Below are positions 25,154-38,745 of a DNA stretch of 64,000 nucleotides, piece after piece; position 1 is the first letter of the stretch, and each line of letters begins with the position of its first letter. The stretch comes from Malurus cyaneus samueli. Taxonomy: Eukaryota; Chordata; Aves; Passeriformes; Maluridae. The notes under the pieces were generated by a model, which saw nothing but the letters and a program-made list of their open reading frames with translations, was not told the origin of the DNA and did no database searches. The stretch is taken from positions 36,535,298-36,599,297 of the forward strand of contig CM019217.1 of NCBI GenBank assembly GCA_009741485.1, written 5' to 3'. The translations under genes were made by a program, and so were the position numbers.

Positions 25154-27173
25154 ACATTGTGTCATTGAAGACTTGGGTTTTCAGTTTCAAAGTCACAGCA
25201 CAAAACCTATTTCCTTTTCATGTTCCCTTTCTTCTTGACGAAAGGAAAAATAACAAGGAGTTCATTGTCAGGTTGCTGGGGAACAGGAACACCAACAAAC
25301 AGAGTACTTGAGAGGAATATCCAGCTGGTATCTGTAGACAGAGTAGGACAAAAAAGTTAATGTCATTCAGAATAATTTTGTACAGGAATAATTTGAGGTA
25401 ATATTTTAAATAGGAAATGAGGTGTTTAGAAATTAAGTACAAACAAGCAATATCAGTGATGATTGTGATGAGGAAATTAAGCAGGTTGAATCCTCATACC
25501 TATATCGTCAGTTCTATCCAACAGAGCATATCAAAGGATAAGAGATAAAACATTTTTGAAACACATTTTTAAAATTCCAGAGTTGCATCACCTGGCATTT
25601 AACTTTTTATTGTTAGCTGCCAAAACCTTGTTCTTGGGTAAAAAATTTCAAAGGTTTGGCATGACTGGAAGAGGGAACAAAACAGAGTATGAAAATAGAA
25701 TATGATTACTAATATTTATAAACAAAAGTAAGAGTTAGGCTAGACATGAAAAAAGACTCTGATGGTGAAGACTGTGAAGCATATTCCAGAGAGCTGGGGC
25801 AGTCTCCAATGTCTGAGTTTTCTCAGATGAAGTTCAACAAAATTCCTTTGGTGACAGTGGTATAGCAGATCCTGTCTTGCCGGAGAGGAACAATCTTCAA
25901 AAACACATTATACTCTCTCAATCCCCTGACAGAATTTCTTCCAGGAAGAGAAATACTTAAAAGAGACTGAAATCTGCAGGGTTTTGCAGTTCTCACTTAC
26001 CTGGAAAGGGTGTCACTGCTGGGCTGATCTCAAGGGTCTCTATAGGGATAATCCAGACATGTAAACATAAGAACATGCATGATCATTAACTTCAGATGCT
26101 ATGCACAGCTGAATACAGTGGAGTAGGAATTATAATGTAAAATTAGATCAGAGCATATCACAGCACTCCTAGAAATGAAAGACAGTATTTGACATTAAGT
26201 AGAGATATTCTCTTTTAATGCTATATTCACTAAATTCATGGGAAGGAAATTATATAATCTGATTTTATTACTTAAGGAAAAAAAAAAGCTATACTGGTTT
26301 TAATGGTAAGTAGGTATTCATGGGTTCCTGATTGCTGGATGAATTACATAGTATTTGGCTATGCTATGGCATGTAAAGTTGAAATATTAACTCAAGATTG
26401 GTGTAGCCTAGAATAATGTTTCAAGCACTAGGGAGCATCATACTTTTATAAAAATAGGCTGAGATTCAGATAATCTTTCCACTGTATTATTTATTTGTTG
26501 TCTGACAGTGAGCTTGGCCCTTTACAAGAAAAGCTACAAACTTTTCCTGTCCTGGGACTGCACAGCCTTAGGCCCCAGTCTTAGAAAGATTTATGTTTGA
26601 ATAACTTGAGTAATCTCACTGGGATTTAAACATAATACTGAATTTACAAAATTGGTGCATGTGGCCAATGAGTGAGATTATAGTCCAGAACATGGAAAGA
26701 AGAATGCAACATGGCATTAGTAGTTTGACCCACATCCTAAGTGTTTTGGGGAGCAAAATCAAAAGTTTACAGGTCAGCTGCAAAGAGTTTATCTTCAAGA
26801 CCAGGTAACCTGGAAGACAGTAAAATACAGAGATCACAGTGGAATGGCCACTAAAAGAAATCCTTGATTTTAACCTTACAATCACCTGTTAAAATCCCTT
26901 CAAATATTGAATGGGTTTTTTTTTACAATCACATGCCACTCAATTGGTATGCATTCCTGAACAGACTGGTGAGCTCATCAGTCTGGATGATGTGAAACCC
27001 ACTTCTTTGAAGGTTTTTTAAGAATTCATTTCCTATTCTGCTGCCACAGATTGCCTAAAATGGAATATTATCTATCTAAACTTATCTATAGAAAAATATG
27101 CCTAAACTTTCTTTGAACACTGTCAGCATAACAGTGAAATGTTCAACTATAGCCATGTTCATCCGAAAGAGAG

Positions 27174-27206
27174 AATAATAAAATAAATAAATAAAATAAT
27201 AAAATA
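27174..27206. repeat. (AAAT)n/(AAT)n microsatellite
   Basis: A and T only, alternating AAT and AAAT units, 33 bp. Confidence 0.85.
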
Positions 27207-28786
27207 CCAGAAAGACCACTTTACTTTTTAGCTTTTATTCCTCTGGTTTTACTGAACTTGAAAACTTCTTCCATTCCATTGATTCTTATGGAAAAAACTT
27301 AGAAACAACTGTATATTTTTGCTCAAAATGTCAGTAACCAGAGTAACATTTTAAAAAACTATAAATGAAAAATAATGGTATCAACCATATTCACATATAT
27401 TTCAGTTCTGAAGATTTCCTTAGTGGTACACAATACATGTAACTTAAACATAATATAAAAACACTGAAAAGACTTTTTCCACAAAGAGATATAATCTCAC
27501 CTTTTGCTATGCCAGTACACAGCTGGTGACTGAAAAGACACAGTCTTGAAATATTTAGCAGTTAGGAAATTAATTCCTTATTTTGTTGAACCTGAGTCTC
27601 TCTGTACCAATCAGATCTCCCCAAAACATAATTTTTTGCCTAATATATTTTAATATATTTTATAATTATAATTACTCCATGAGTAAAACTGCTCGTATTT
27701 GATTGTTTTGTCCTTCTAACAATCTTAGTTCTTTTTCTTCCTCAAAACTGAACAACTTTGATTTTTGCAGGTTTGACACTGCAGAGCATTAATAGCACTT
27801 CTAACAAAACTACAATCACTTAGGACTAGGGGTTTTTTCTGTTGTTGTTTTTTTTTTTAACTGAAGAATTAAGGAGTGTGAAAGCTGCAAATTCAGGAAG
27901 AGTCTTTCCACTCCACAGTAAGTTCTAAACACCAGGACAATCCCTTGTATAAATGAGAATGGAAAAAGCAAAGTTATTTGTGATAAATCAGTACATAAAC
28001 ATGTGTGCTCACCTTCTACTACTCCATTCACAATATCTCTTTTTAACCTGGCTTGGCTGAAACACTGAAGGTTTATAAAGTGAAATTTTTGATCATCTTT
28101 TTCAGACGATAGTAAGTATGGTGGTGGGAACTGAAAAGATGGCAAATAATCCTAACAGACATCATTATGTGTCACTGGCATCCTACAGATGGGACATGGA
28201 TTTCACTGACCTAGGTGCTGTCAGCAGGGGCAGAGTGGGTTCATCTCTTTCTTCAAGGGAGATCTGAAGAGCATCAGGAGGTTACTTTCATTGTTATGCA
28301 ATTTACAAAAGGCTTCATTCCTTGTTAGGTTTAAACTAGGCGAGTAATTACATGAAATAAGTAAAGCAAGGACTAAGATGGTGAATTATTCAGCAGCAGT
28401 TGTCTTGAAGTAGGAACTTAAGCTAAAAATATAAGTCAAAATATGTGAAGAGATACCTTTTCATATTTTCCATACATTTGTGCTCACTTGTCCCTGTAAA
28501 GAAAGAAATTTTCATTTTTGCCAGTGGCATGAAGGCAAAAATTAAAAACAGAGTTTTTAAAGCTAAAATTACAGCCAGATATTGTTAATAGTACCCTTGC
28601 TGTTATTGTTTACATTGTTTAAGAACTTTCAGCTATTTGCATTCTATTTTAGTTGAAGAGAAATTAGAGTAAATCCTGTTTGAGCAGCTTTTCAGTCTGC
28701 ATAGAAAACAACAAATTAGAATTTTTTTCTAATATGTCATACTACAAAAACATGCTTAAGCTCATATGATATTACAGCTGAATGGC

Positions 28787-28812
28787 AAAAAAAAAAAAAA
28801 AAAAAAAAAAAA
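28787..28812. repeat. A26 mononucleotide run
   Basis: The longest pure homopolymer in the window. The sequence before it is unremarkable, so I could not tie it to a retrocopy. Confidence 0.9.
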
Positions 28813-29341
28813 GGAAAATGTGGATCATATACATTTAGGTTCCTAGGTTTTTTTTTAAAGAAAAAAACCAAAATTTTCTCTCTGAGGTCTTGTTTTTGTT
28901 TTTGTTTTAAAAGTTAAGTGCCTACAGCAGTATTTCTTCATGGAAATTGCTTCTAACCATCACCAAGTTAGAGTTTCTGGACTTTGTGCATTGGCATTCA
29001 ATAATCATACCCAAATCATTTTAGAAAGCTTGCTTACCCAGGGAAGCATTTCCAGTACACAGAAAAATGTTTCTTCTTTACAGTCCAGGTTAATTGGCTC
29101 TTCTCTAGGTAGAGGAGAATAAATGTGTTTTATGCACAAGGAAATTAGTACATTAACTTGGTGATCTTGATCTTCTGTGCTGAGCACAGCACCAGTATAG
29201 ACCACAACAGGTACATGGGATCAAAATGGTTGAAAATAATCTCACCAACCTGCTCCCTCCATGTCAAGTGTCCATTGGCTTGTAAAAAGGTGGCTCACAG
29301 GCTCAAAGCAGGAAAACGACTTTCCTACATTTGACTGGTAG

Positions 29342-29383
29342 ACTGATACAAGTGAGAGCAAAACTGATACAAGTGAGAGCAAA
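29342..29383. repeat. Perfect 21-bp tandem duplication
   Basis: A 21-bp unit starting ACTGATACAAGTGAGAGC is present twice without a mismatch (29342-29362 and 29363-29383), which implies a recent local duplication. Confidence 0.9.
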
Positions 29384-32300
29384 AGTTTCTTATTTCAAGG
29401 AAGCTGAGAGTTAACTAGTTTCTCTAGTAAGTCTAAAAAAATTGCTACAGCTGGGTTCAGATGAAAAAAAAAAATATAAAATGGCTCACCCTGAGTTATC
29501 AGTACTGCAAAATATTTTTACCCCCAAAAAAACCTCAGGAAAAGGACTTTATCTTATCATAAAGCACAAACAGTTTATTGTTCCAATTCATGTTGTATCT
29601 GTAGCAAGACAGGTCTATGGAAAACTGGAACCTAGCTTCTACCATGAGGACCCAGTGTAAAGCTGGAACAGACAAGAGATACAGCAGCTTATTCAAGATG
29701 TTTTCTGCCCTAAATACTATTTTGAGACAACCATTTTTAAATTACTTTTTGTATATGGCATACAACTGTAAGTAAATGTTTGCACAGGACTTAATGACAA
29801 AGATGATATATGTAAGTAGAATAATTTAGACTGAAAAACTACCAATGTAATCCTCAGAAATATTCTCAAAAGCTGGTATTGGAGGACACTCGCCTCACAA
29901 CAAATTATCTAAGTTTGTTGACAGATAATAGAGAGAAGAACTTGCATAATAATCCCTCTAAACCTGTGACCATGAAGCAGAGGCCATATCTGAAATTAAA
30001 ATAATGAAATAATAAAATCGATATAAAGTCTTCCAAGAACTGTCTTTCCCATGCAGTTAAAAATATGAATTGAAAGTGTTTGGGAAATATTCAAGTGATT
30101 CAGCCTTCTGAAAGTGGAGATGAAGAAGTGGGAGAGAGGAAAATAGCACAAAATCTAAAAAAAATAATTTTAAAGAGTTTCTGATAAAGACAAAGTAATA
30201 AAAATTTTCACTGAATGGTCATTCTACATCTTCTTGACTGCCTTTAAATAAACTTTTGTGATGCAAAGGTGTTAAAAGTCTTAGGTGGAAGACATTTGAG
30301 ACGAACCTGAGAAAGTGCTTTTGGTGAGAGAGGTAAATTGAATACCTGAAAATCTAGCCTATTTGAAATAATTTTCTTTCGTTCATAAACAGCCACATAT
30401 TTAGATTTAAAGGATTTTTTAAATGATCTGATCCTGAAATATTAAATATTTCACATTTATAATAGTATTTTGTTTAGAACATACAGTATTTTTTTTCTAC
30501 ATTAAAAACATTGTAAAAGCACTAATGTGCTTTTGCATAGATTTAGAAACAGTTACTTAACTTCTCATGACACTTGTGCTCCTGAAACACTTACGCTTAT
30601 TTTAAAATGTTATTTAGGCTCCAGAGAAGTCTGGAGCAGAGTATCCTTGCTAAGTTACTGACATAGGGAAAAATTATACCTTTTCTGTGACCGAAATGTT
30701 TACCAAAAAAATGGAAAAAAATAAAAATCAAATTACGGTCAATTTCCTGTGCTTCCTATTTCATACAGCACTGGAACTGGTTTTGTTTTTTTTTTTTTCT
30801 TTTATTATGATTTGTCAAAGGAAACATGGAACTTTCTTTCTATAACTTCTAAGTTGTATTGTGATCCCTCTAAAGTTAATAGGATGATTCCCACTGAATG
30901 CACCATGTCAGGACTAAAATGATTGCAGACATTTGTGACTCACAATGGTAGGAAAAAAAAACGCAGACGGCTGTGAACCCACAGACCTCAAGCTGTGCTG
31001 GACTTGTCTGAAATCAGAGCAATCTGTTGGTAGAACTCTCTCTAGAGCATAGAGGCTAGCCAATACACAAATACTTACTCTTTTAGTTGTTTGAGCTTAA
31101 TTTGCAACCAGAATGTAAACAAACTGTACTTTCAAACTCTTTGTTTGCAATAGCTAGATGATGTAAGGGAATCAGCAACATTATTGGATTGGTTGTAAAA
31201 AAGTTTGATTGAAAGACTACGACAACTTGTCACTTAGCAATTTACAGGAACACTTAATTTAGTCATGTAACACAAGATATTACAAGCTGGAGCTCAACTG
31301 TGATGAGTAAATTGTGTTTCATAGATGAATAAGCATGGTGAAAAATGTATCATAGTTGAGTAACAATCATATTTCACTAGTGACAAATCCCATATTATAT
31401 TTCTTAGTAGACTGGTAACAGCTCCAAGTTAACCACCTATTCTTAAAGCCATTTCTTAAAAAAATTACCAAGTATAAAGGCTGATCTGCCTCCTCAGAGT
31501 TGCTCATGGGTAAGACAATATGTGATGCCTATTATTTTTAGAAACATGACTTATGGATAACCCAAATCCTTGCCCTCAAAATAGTCTGATAGCCTTGAAA
31601 AAGTGTTGAGTACCTATATAATGAAAATCAGGCTCCTCTTCGATAATTCTGCTATACCCTTATCATTTTTCTTTTGAAATTTTAGAATGGTAGAGCAGAA
31701 AAAGTGTGGTATCTTTGAGATAAGACTACCAGTCTCCCCTTTAATACAAGGGTCCAAATGCTGATATGCCAATAGCAATCTTCAGAAGCCAGAACTGCAA
31801 ACAATATTGTTAAATATTTGCTTTACACTTTTTATGTTACTGTACACATCTGCCTCTTGACTGCAGCAAGTAAAATTTTTCCATAGTTCTCCTGACAAAT
31901 AAAATTGGCAGATCTGCCGAAATGTCATGATTCCCTTAACAATGCATTACCCTCAGATTTAGCTTGAAGTCACGTACAAAATCTTCAATTTCTCCTGTTG
32001 AGTGCAGACATAAATGTTTAAGAGTCCCCAAGGATGCTGAGAGACACTGGAAGGAAACACAATCACTATGAAGATAATGAAAATATTGAAGATCAGCCAA
32101 CATAGATAATAAATAACATAAAAGAAAGACTCTGCTCTCTAATGTTCCCTGAGAGCTATTCTAAGCACTACTTATGTCAGCCAATTGGCTGGGTAGTGGA
32201 AAGAGGATTCACATTGCCTGGATGCATCAAGTAGATAAAGATTTTCATCCAGAATGATTATCATTTCATTGCCATGTTCTGTAGGGAAATTTAGTTCCAT

Positions 32301-34611
32301 GACATTCTGATCTCCTCACATTTGTCTTTGCTGCATTTATAAACATCAATTAAGCAATTTCTCTTTTCCACTTTCCCTAAGAGGCTACTCTGGTAGGAAG
32401 CACAGGTGGATCTGGCATCTTCAGCTTTAGCAGTCTGCTGGTTGGTACAGGGCATGACATCAGAAAGCCCTCAGAGACAGGCTGTGGCCATGCTCAATGA
32501 CAGGCAGCTAAGGAAATCGAGTCACTTTCAAAACTCACTAGGGACTAATGTGAATTCTTTCACCTCAAGTACACTGTAGCAAAATACTTCTCTTCCAATC
32601 AATTAGAAAATTCATATTGAAAGACTACTTTATCATCGTCTTTACTGATTTGTGACTTTCCCGAGTTCTGTTTCTTGTTTATTGCAGTGCACAGGAAGAC
32701 TTCTACTGTCAAAATGAAAGATTATGGGAAAACAAAATTGGAAAACCCTAGAAGCCACCTAAATTTAAATAAACCTTCAGTGCTTCTGGAAACTGCATTC
32801 CTAGTTCCTATATTATTAAAATTGGGATGGGCAAAATTAAGTCTTTCCTGACAAAATTAATTTCTCTACAGTGCACAACCATGAACAAAAAGCATTTTAA
32901 CAGTCTAAGTAGCAGAATCACCGGATATTTATTTAACTGACTTTTTCAATAGATTTCTTTAAAGAGCAAGTTAAAACTTTATTTTCCTCAGGAAGCCTGC
33001 TTTATTTAAGTCACCTTAACAAAATGCATTTAGTTTTAAATTATTAGATTTAAAGACCAAAATCTCAACTTTCTTTTTTTTGATTGGCTGACATAATTGA
33101 GCCTGCAACAACCTTAGGTCCAGTAGGACTTCATTTTGGTTTAATCAGCATAGGCTCTTTAAGCCTGGATTAAGATAATCTTTCCTTCCTCCTTGGAAGC
33201 TGCAGTTTGCAGGTTTCTGTCTGAGAAAGGAAGTTGAAAGTTGCTCAGACCAAGATGCTGCTTGTGAATAAGTCTGCCAAAACAAAAGAAATTTAATAGT
33301 CTTTCAGTAGAGAGGCAGTAGGTGAGCATTAGTGCTTAACTAAAGGAATAATATACATCAGAGGAAAATGGAACCCTTACTACTTTGAGATGGTACAAAC
33401 TGAGGATATAATGAAGTCACAGATTTTGAGAAAAGGTGAAACATAGTGGACATGAGTAATTTATCTCAAATTTCTTGCTCCCTGAACATGTCATAATACT
33501 GTATTACAAGGTCCCATCTGACTTTTGGGTTAACTTGAACTCAGATCAACAAAACCTTCTTTTTGAAGGGACAGTTTTATTCTCTGAATCTCTGCATGAA
33601 TATAGTGATGTGACCCTGAGGAATGGTTTGTGGTATCGGCATATCAATGTCCAACGTTTCTTGGTGTAATACAACAAATCACACAACGATAAAGCACACA
33701 CAGTCTCTTCAGAGGTGGTTGGAGTCAGCGCTGCATAGGCTGGAACTTTCTCATTTGAATTGGAAACATAATCTGTTTGCTTCCTAAAAGGAAATTCTGT
33801 GTGTAGATGTGGCCATTGAATGACTTCACTAAAATTCTAAACTAATGTAATCAGAAACATTTAGCTATAATTTTTGCAGAGACCATAGATAATGCAGGCT
33901 TCCCAACTCTAAATGTGTTTTGCATTTGTTTAAGGTTCGAAATAATTGGGCCTGGTCTTAATTGTACCAGTGCAACAATGAATTGCAGAGTTGTTTTACT
34001 GCCTTAAAATACTTTTTAAAAAACTTAATTGTCTGATTGAGTTACTGTATATTCTTTACACAAAGAGAATGAATCAAATTATTTTCTTATAAATAAGGAG
34101 AAAAACTTGTTCATGGAAACTTTTTTATTTTTCTGGAGAAGTTTTTTTGAATGAGGTGCCAAGGATTCACATTTGCTGTGCACCAACCTGCTGTCCAACT
34201 GCTGAGTGCCAGATGGGGAAAGAGCAGGTCTTCTGCAGTCACTGACATCTACAGCCCAAATCCCAGCCTTTCACAAAGTCAGGAGAAGGACATCCATTGG
34301 TGCCAGTTCTGTGGTTGTTTCTGATGTTTATAAATTGAGAAAAAGTACATTGTAATTCAAGGTTTTAGGCATAAGGGGAACAAAAGAAGGGCTAAGAAGA
34401 TGGGATGTTTGGAGACAAGATTATGGATAGCTAGCAATCTACAGTGTAGAGGGAAAAAAAGCCTGAAGGGGAATATGATTTAAAACTGAACTGAAAGAGA
34501 AAAGTATTTCAGTTTCAAAAATAATGGGAAAACCATTACTCCCAATGATGACAGTTAACGTTTCTGGAAGAGCTCGCTCCGTAGTCGTGATGTGATATTT
34601 TGGAAGATCTG

Positions 34612-34654
34612 CACAGGGCCAGGAGCTGGACTTGATGATCCTTCATAGATTGTC
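34612..34654 (+). mobile_element. CR1 LINE 3'-tail fragment
   Basis: CACAGGGCCAGGAGCTGGAC followed by TTGATGATCCTTCATAG matches the sense-strand CR1 tail ('gggccaggagttggactcgatgatcc') common in birds. The terminal ATTCTATGATT-type repeats have decayed. It is only about 45 bp long, so the call rests on one motif block. Confidence 0.6.
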
Positions 34655-37600
34655 CATTAAATCTGTTACCTGCAAAGTTTTGTAATTTTTTTAGATATGC
34701 ATATCTTCAAAAATGGATAAAGTGTTCAAGAACTTTACATCCTGAGGATTTAAAAACACTAAAAAGCCAAACAGAAAAACAAAACAAAACAAAAAAAAAT
34801 TGAAAATGAACAAACAAACAAACCAAAGCCCACTTTGTAATGGTGAAGGAGTCCTAAAGTTGGTCAGATGATCTGCATTTGCTGGAGAAATTTCAGCTTG
34901 AAAGCTTAGGTTTTCACAGAAAACTTCTTGAGACTGTCTGAAAAAAATGGAGAGAATATTTGTCCATTTGAAGTAATCTTTTTCAGAGACCTATCTAAGC
35001 AAAAATATGATAAAGCTTATCAGTAGGTGGGATGAGACTGAAGGACTTTCCCAGACCTAGACCCACACCCATTTCCCAAATATATGTGCACAGTTTAGTA
35101 CTACAGGAAGCAAAAACTGTTTGCCCCTTCAGCATATTCGTGAGGTGAAAATAGCAGACAAGGATTTCAATCCCTTTTAAGTTTTAAATATGTGTTTCCA
35201 AGATAAGGGACAGAAGGTTCAGAAGTTGTGCAAGACTTTCCAGGCAGGATCCTCAATATTGGAGCAGCGTAGGCGCCTGCCAGGGAGCTTGGCTGTGCCC
35301 CAGAGTTGCTCTGGTGCTGGATGGGTGCTTTGCTCACCCTGAGTGTAAAATATAGAAACTAACAGTATGTCTAAGCCCAAACTCTGCCACTCCAAGTGAA
35401 CTTTTCTGCCTCTGAGCCTTCCCCTCCTTCCCTTCAAAACACTTATTTAAATGTCATGGTTCCATTGGATTCCTTGTTTTTTTTATGTTGCATTCACTGT
35501 AACATCAGTCAATTAAAGAAACTTAGATAAGGGGTTCTTTATCACCAATTCAAAATTCCCTTTCCATTCTCCTTTGTGGAACCTTTAGCCTGAGTCTCTG
35601 GTATTGTTTCTCTCTGTTCAGCCAGATTATCCAATCTTGGTGTTTCCTCTGGTATAATCTTCCATGTTTGTGACTCTTGGGGGGCCCGCCTTTCATTTTT
35701 GTTGCCTCACCTACTGGAAAATTTTTGCTTGCTATTTTATTTTAAAGCTAGCAAATTTTCAATAGTCTGACTTATTTTCTCTCCGTCTGTCAAGTGCTGT
35801 GAATGCAAAATAGAAATGCATGAAAGAAATGGTAGAGTATTTATACTGATACTATTGAATTTAAGTCTACATGGCAAATAGATTTGAGCTTCAAAATATA
35901 CAGAATAAAGATCTATGGAAAAAGTAATCCAGTACTTTCTTCATCATGGAAATACCAAGTCACTGTACATTCACAAATGGGTTTTACTTCAAAGTTGCAT
36001 GTCCTGCAAAGGAATGAGTTGTTAGCTATGTCATTTAAGAAAAGGATTACTGTGAACTTATTTTAAAATGCAATCTTATTTCTCTTACTCATGGTGACTC
36101 ATTGGTTATGACATTTGAGTTAGAAACATACCATATAGAGATAACTGCTCAGGGTGTTACTCGTAATCAGTGTCTGACAAACACTGACTAGCAGGAAACC
36201 AAGACAACAGAGGTTGTCTGCTGTGCTTGGTTTGAGGGCACAGGATGAGGGTGCTTAGTTTTAATCTTTGACCTTTCAGTAGGGCATTATGAAACAGGCA
36301 GCCAGATAAATTGTTATTCTGGAACAAACAAACTGAACAAAAAAAAAATAAGGTTTGTTCTTCCATTGGTAAAGAAATGTTCATACTTAAACCTATGTAA
36401 ATTATAGGCTCATGTAGTCTCACAGTAGAAAAAAAATTACACTTAAATTTCATGGAATTTTATCGGGGATTCAGTATCTAGAAGAGTAATGACCTTTTTC
36501 TCTTTTTTTTAATACTGTCAGCTTCTAAAATAAATATGAAGGAGGAAAGAAGTAGTCAGTACATGAAGACGAACATTGTCATATAATTGGATATGATTTG
36601 GGGGAGAAAGAACAGTGCATTTACATAAAAAGGCAACAGCTACTATATGCAAACTGCTTTTGAGATGACAATAGATGTCATCCTGATCAACATCACATAA
36701 CCTTATGCAGCCTGCATGTGACTGCTGCAGCAATGTGTGAAAAAGTGAAGGAACAGAGTTATAACAATCGCTTATCAGATGTTTTGGGGTTTTTTAATTA
36801 ATAGGTGCATTGTGGTTTTGAGCAAAATTTTTGAGACAAATGAAGACCAATTTGAATAGCCAGATCTCTCTGGACCTTCTCATTTTCTCAAAATGAAGTA
36901 TTGAGAGAAATAGATCAATCAGTCTAGCTATATATTTTAAATACATATGTGCATGTGTAGTTAGCTCATCTCTGCACTAGGAAAATTCTTCCTGCAGCAT
37001 GAGAGAGCTACACTGTGAGAAAAAAAACAGGCATTAGTTTCTATTCAGCTTTCTGCAAATATATGATATTGTTTCCCAAACTTGACCTTTTAGAGATACC
37101 ATTATTTTGACCCAGGATGGTCCAGCAAACTCTATGTTGGGGATATTTAGACTTGGGATGAAAGGGCGAGGGGCAGGGGAAGAAATGCTCCAGACTCTAT
37201 TAAAACAGAGCAAATTTCTGAGTAAAAAAATGAGTCTGTCCCAACAGTGACACAACAATGGGAATGCAACAGCCCTTCCCTTGGACACCAGTTACTACAA
37301 CACCTCTGAAATGCATATTGTATGGCCAAACAACCATTTCTTCCCTTTCTGTGTAAATACAAATGAAATAAACATTTCTCTCAATAGATTCTTATCAGTG
37401 AATTATAATATATCTAAACTGAAACTACAAATTCTTCATATTCTACATATATGTAAGGAAAATGGCAATGAATATCAAAATTATGAACAAGGATCAGTTG
37501 TTATACCAAACAGTGTACATATTTTTAGATATTGCAGCTGTGGCTTGCAAATGTCTTCCCTTTTTCGTCTTACACAGACTTATTTGGTTTATAAAACCTT

Positions 37601-38372
37601 GAACACATTATATATGGTCAAAATTCGACAAGTCAGAATGATGAAATTTTAAAAGGCACTGTTTATGTGCATTCTAGTTGGAACAGACGTTTAACTTTTG
37701 CTGCGAATTTTCTTTTTAAAGTACTTTCCTATAAAGCTTAACTAAAGTATAGAGGAACAGTATGTTCCATCCATGTGTGCCTGCAAGATCCACTTGAGGT
37801 AAAACACTATTTATTTTAGGATCCATTTGCCATCAAACTGTGGAGGCAATATGATATATTTCTAGATTCAGTTGCAGACTGAGAAGGGAAGGTGATAATA
37901 AACTATCATCTTTCTTTAACATTTTAGCAAGAGGAAAAATGGAGCTTGAAGGTTTCTTACGTGAAATGTTTCTACCAAATAGTAGATTAGATTCCATCTG
38001 TCTGTTATGATAATATTGCTTTCTGAAAACTCTTTTTAAAGAGAAAGCAGAAGTACTTTGGCTAAATAACTAACAAAACATTTGACTGAAGTTATCAATT
38101 TATTTACCACACATTTGTTATTCTATTTAGCACAACAAAAGAGAGATAAATCATAAATAATTTTTTTTAAAAAACAATATTTATGGTTTGTTAAGAAAAC
38201 ACCTTCTTTTTAAAACATTTCCATCAAAGAGATAGAGAAGACTTTCTGGTGGTCCCATGGGTTTATGCAGAAAGGAGAGTAACCTCGTTCTTCAGGTACC
38301 CTGAAATAGTGTTACATGATGCAAAGTTTTCTGCCGCATTTGCTTGAGCAGGAAAATAAAAAGAAACAAATT
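34655..38372. other. Non-coding sequence, no gene seen
   Basis: Holds an A/C low-complexity tract (34774-34827) and a slightly GC-richer patch at 35.2-35.45 kb that I cannot identify. Frames at 36157-36453 (minus, 98 codons) and 37281-37652 (plus, 123 codons) have no recognisable domain. Confidence 0.65.
34774..34827. repeat. A-rich (AAAAC)n/(AAAC)n low-complexity tract
   Basis: AAAAC units followed by CAAA units over about 54 bp. Confidence 0.85.
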
Positions 38373-38745
38373 TGGGGTAGCCAAGATAATGTGCCTTGGC
38401 TGACTGCTCAGCCAGCCAGCAAGTGTTTTCTCCTCTTGGCCTGCCAGTTTGGTCTGGCAGGTTTTTTATGGGTGTTCAGATACAAAGGTGTAGGTGTATA
38501 TATAGACCTCATTAGCCTGCAGAGAAGCCAGCCTTGAGCCAGTCCACACTTGTCATCACAAGCATACCCTGCTCCATCCCAGATAATAAACCCTTCTGTA
38601 TTTGGAGAGATAAGGAACAATCCACAGATATACATGGGTGGATGTCTCTGCCAAAGAGATCTGTGCCCCAGCACAAATAGTACCAAGTAGGACCTGATAA
38701 CCCCAAAGGACCTGACTCCCCAGGACCAGTTAAAGCAGTCCTATG
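38373..38745 (+). mobile_element. Possible LTR fragment with TATA box and polyadenylation signal
   Basis: This 370-bp segment is less AT-rich than its flanks. It has a TATA box (TATATATA, 38497-38504) 81 bp before AATAAACCC (signal at 38585-38590), an order typical of LTRs, where U3 ends at the TATA box and R ends after AATAAA. The edges are guesses and I could not find a target-site duplication. No retroviral coding relic lies beside it. An ordinary unique sequence with chance motifs is possible. Confidence 0.35.

Larger units (their letters stand above)
21332..34611. other. Long non-coding AT-rich stretch, no gene seen
   Basis: More than 13 kb without a recognisable gene. The longest frames (24934-25311 plus, GTG start; 22107-22436 minus; 27816-28145 minus) have no domain that I know. 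The stretch holds simple repeats at 22241-22276, 25131-25153, 27174-27206, 28787-28812 and 29342-29383, and a 6-bp-stem hairpin at 23305-23319. I recognise no transposon. It is a candidate place to look for conserved non-coding elements. Confidence 0.65.

Noticed and set aside
24934..25311. 125-codon plus-strand frame
   Set aside because: It starts at GTG, includes translation of the TTTTAG tandem repeat (FSFSFSF) and has no recognisable family.
37281..37652. 123-codon plus-strand frame
   Set aside because: No domain or flanking splice signals that I could connect; fits chance.
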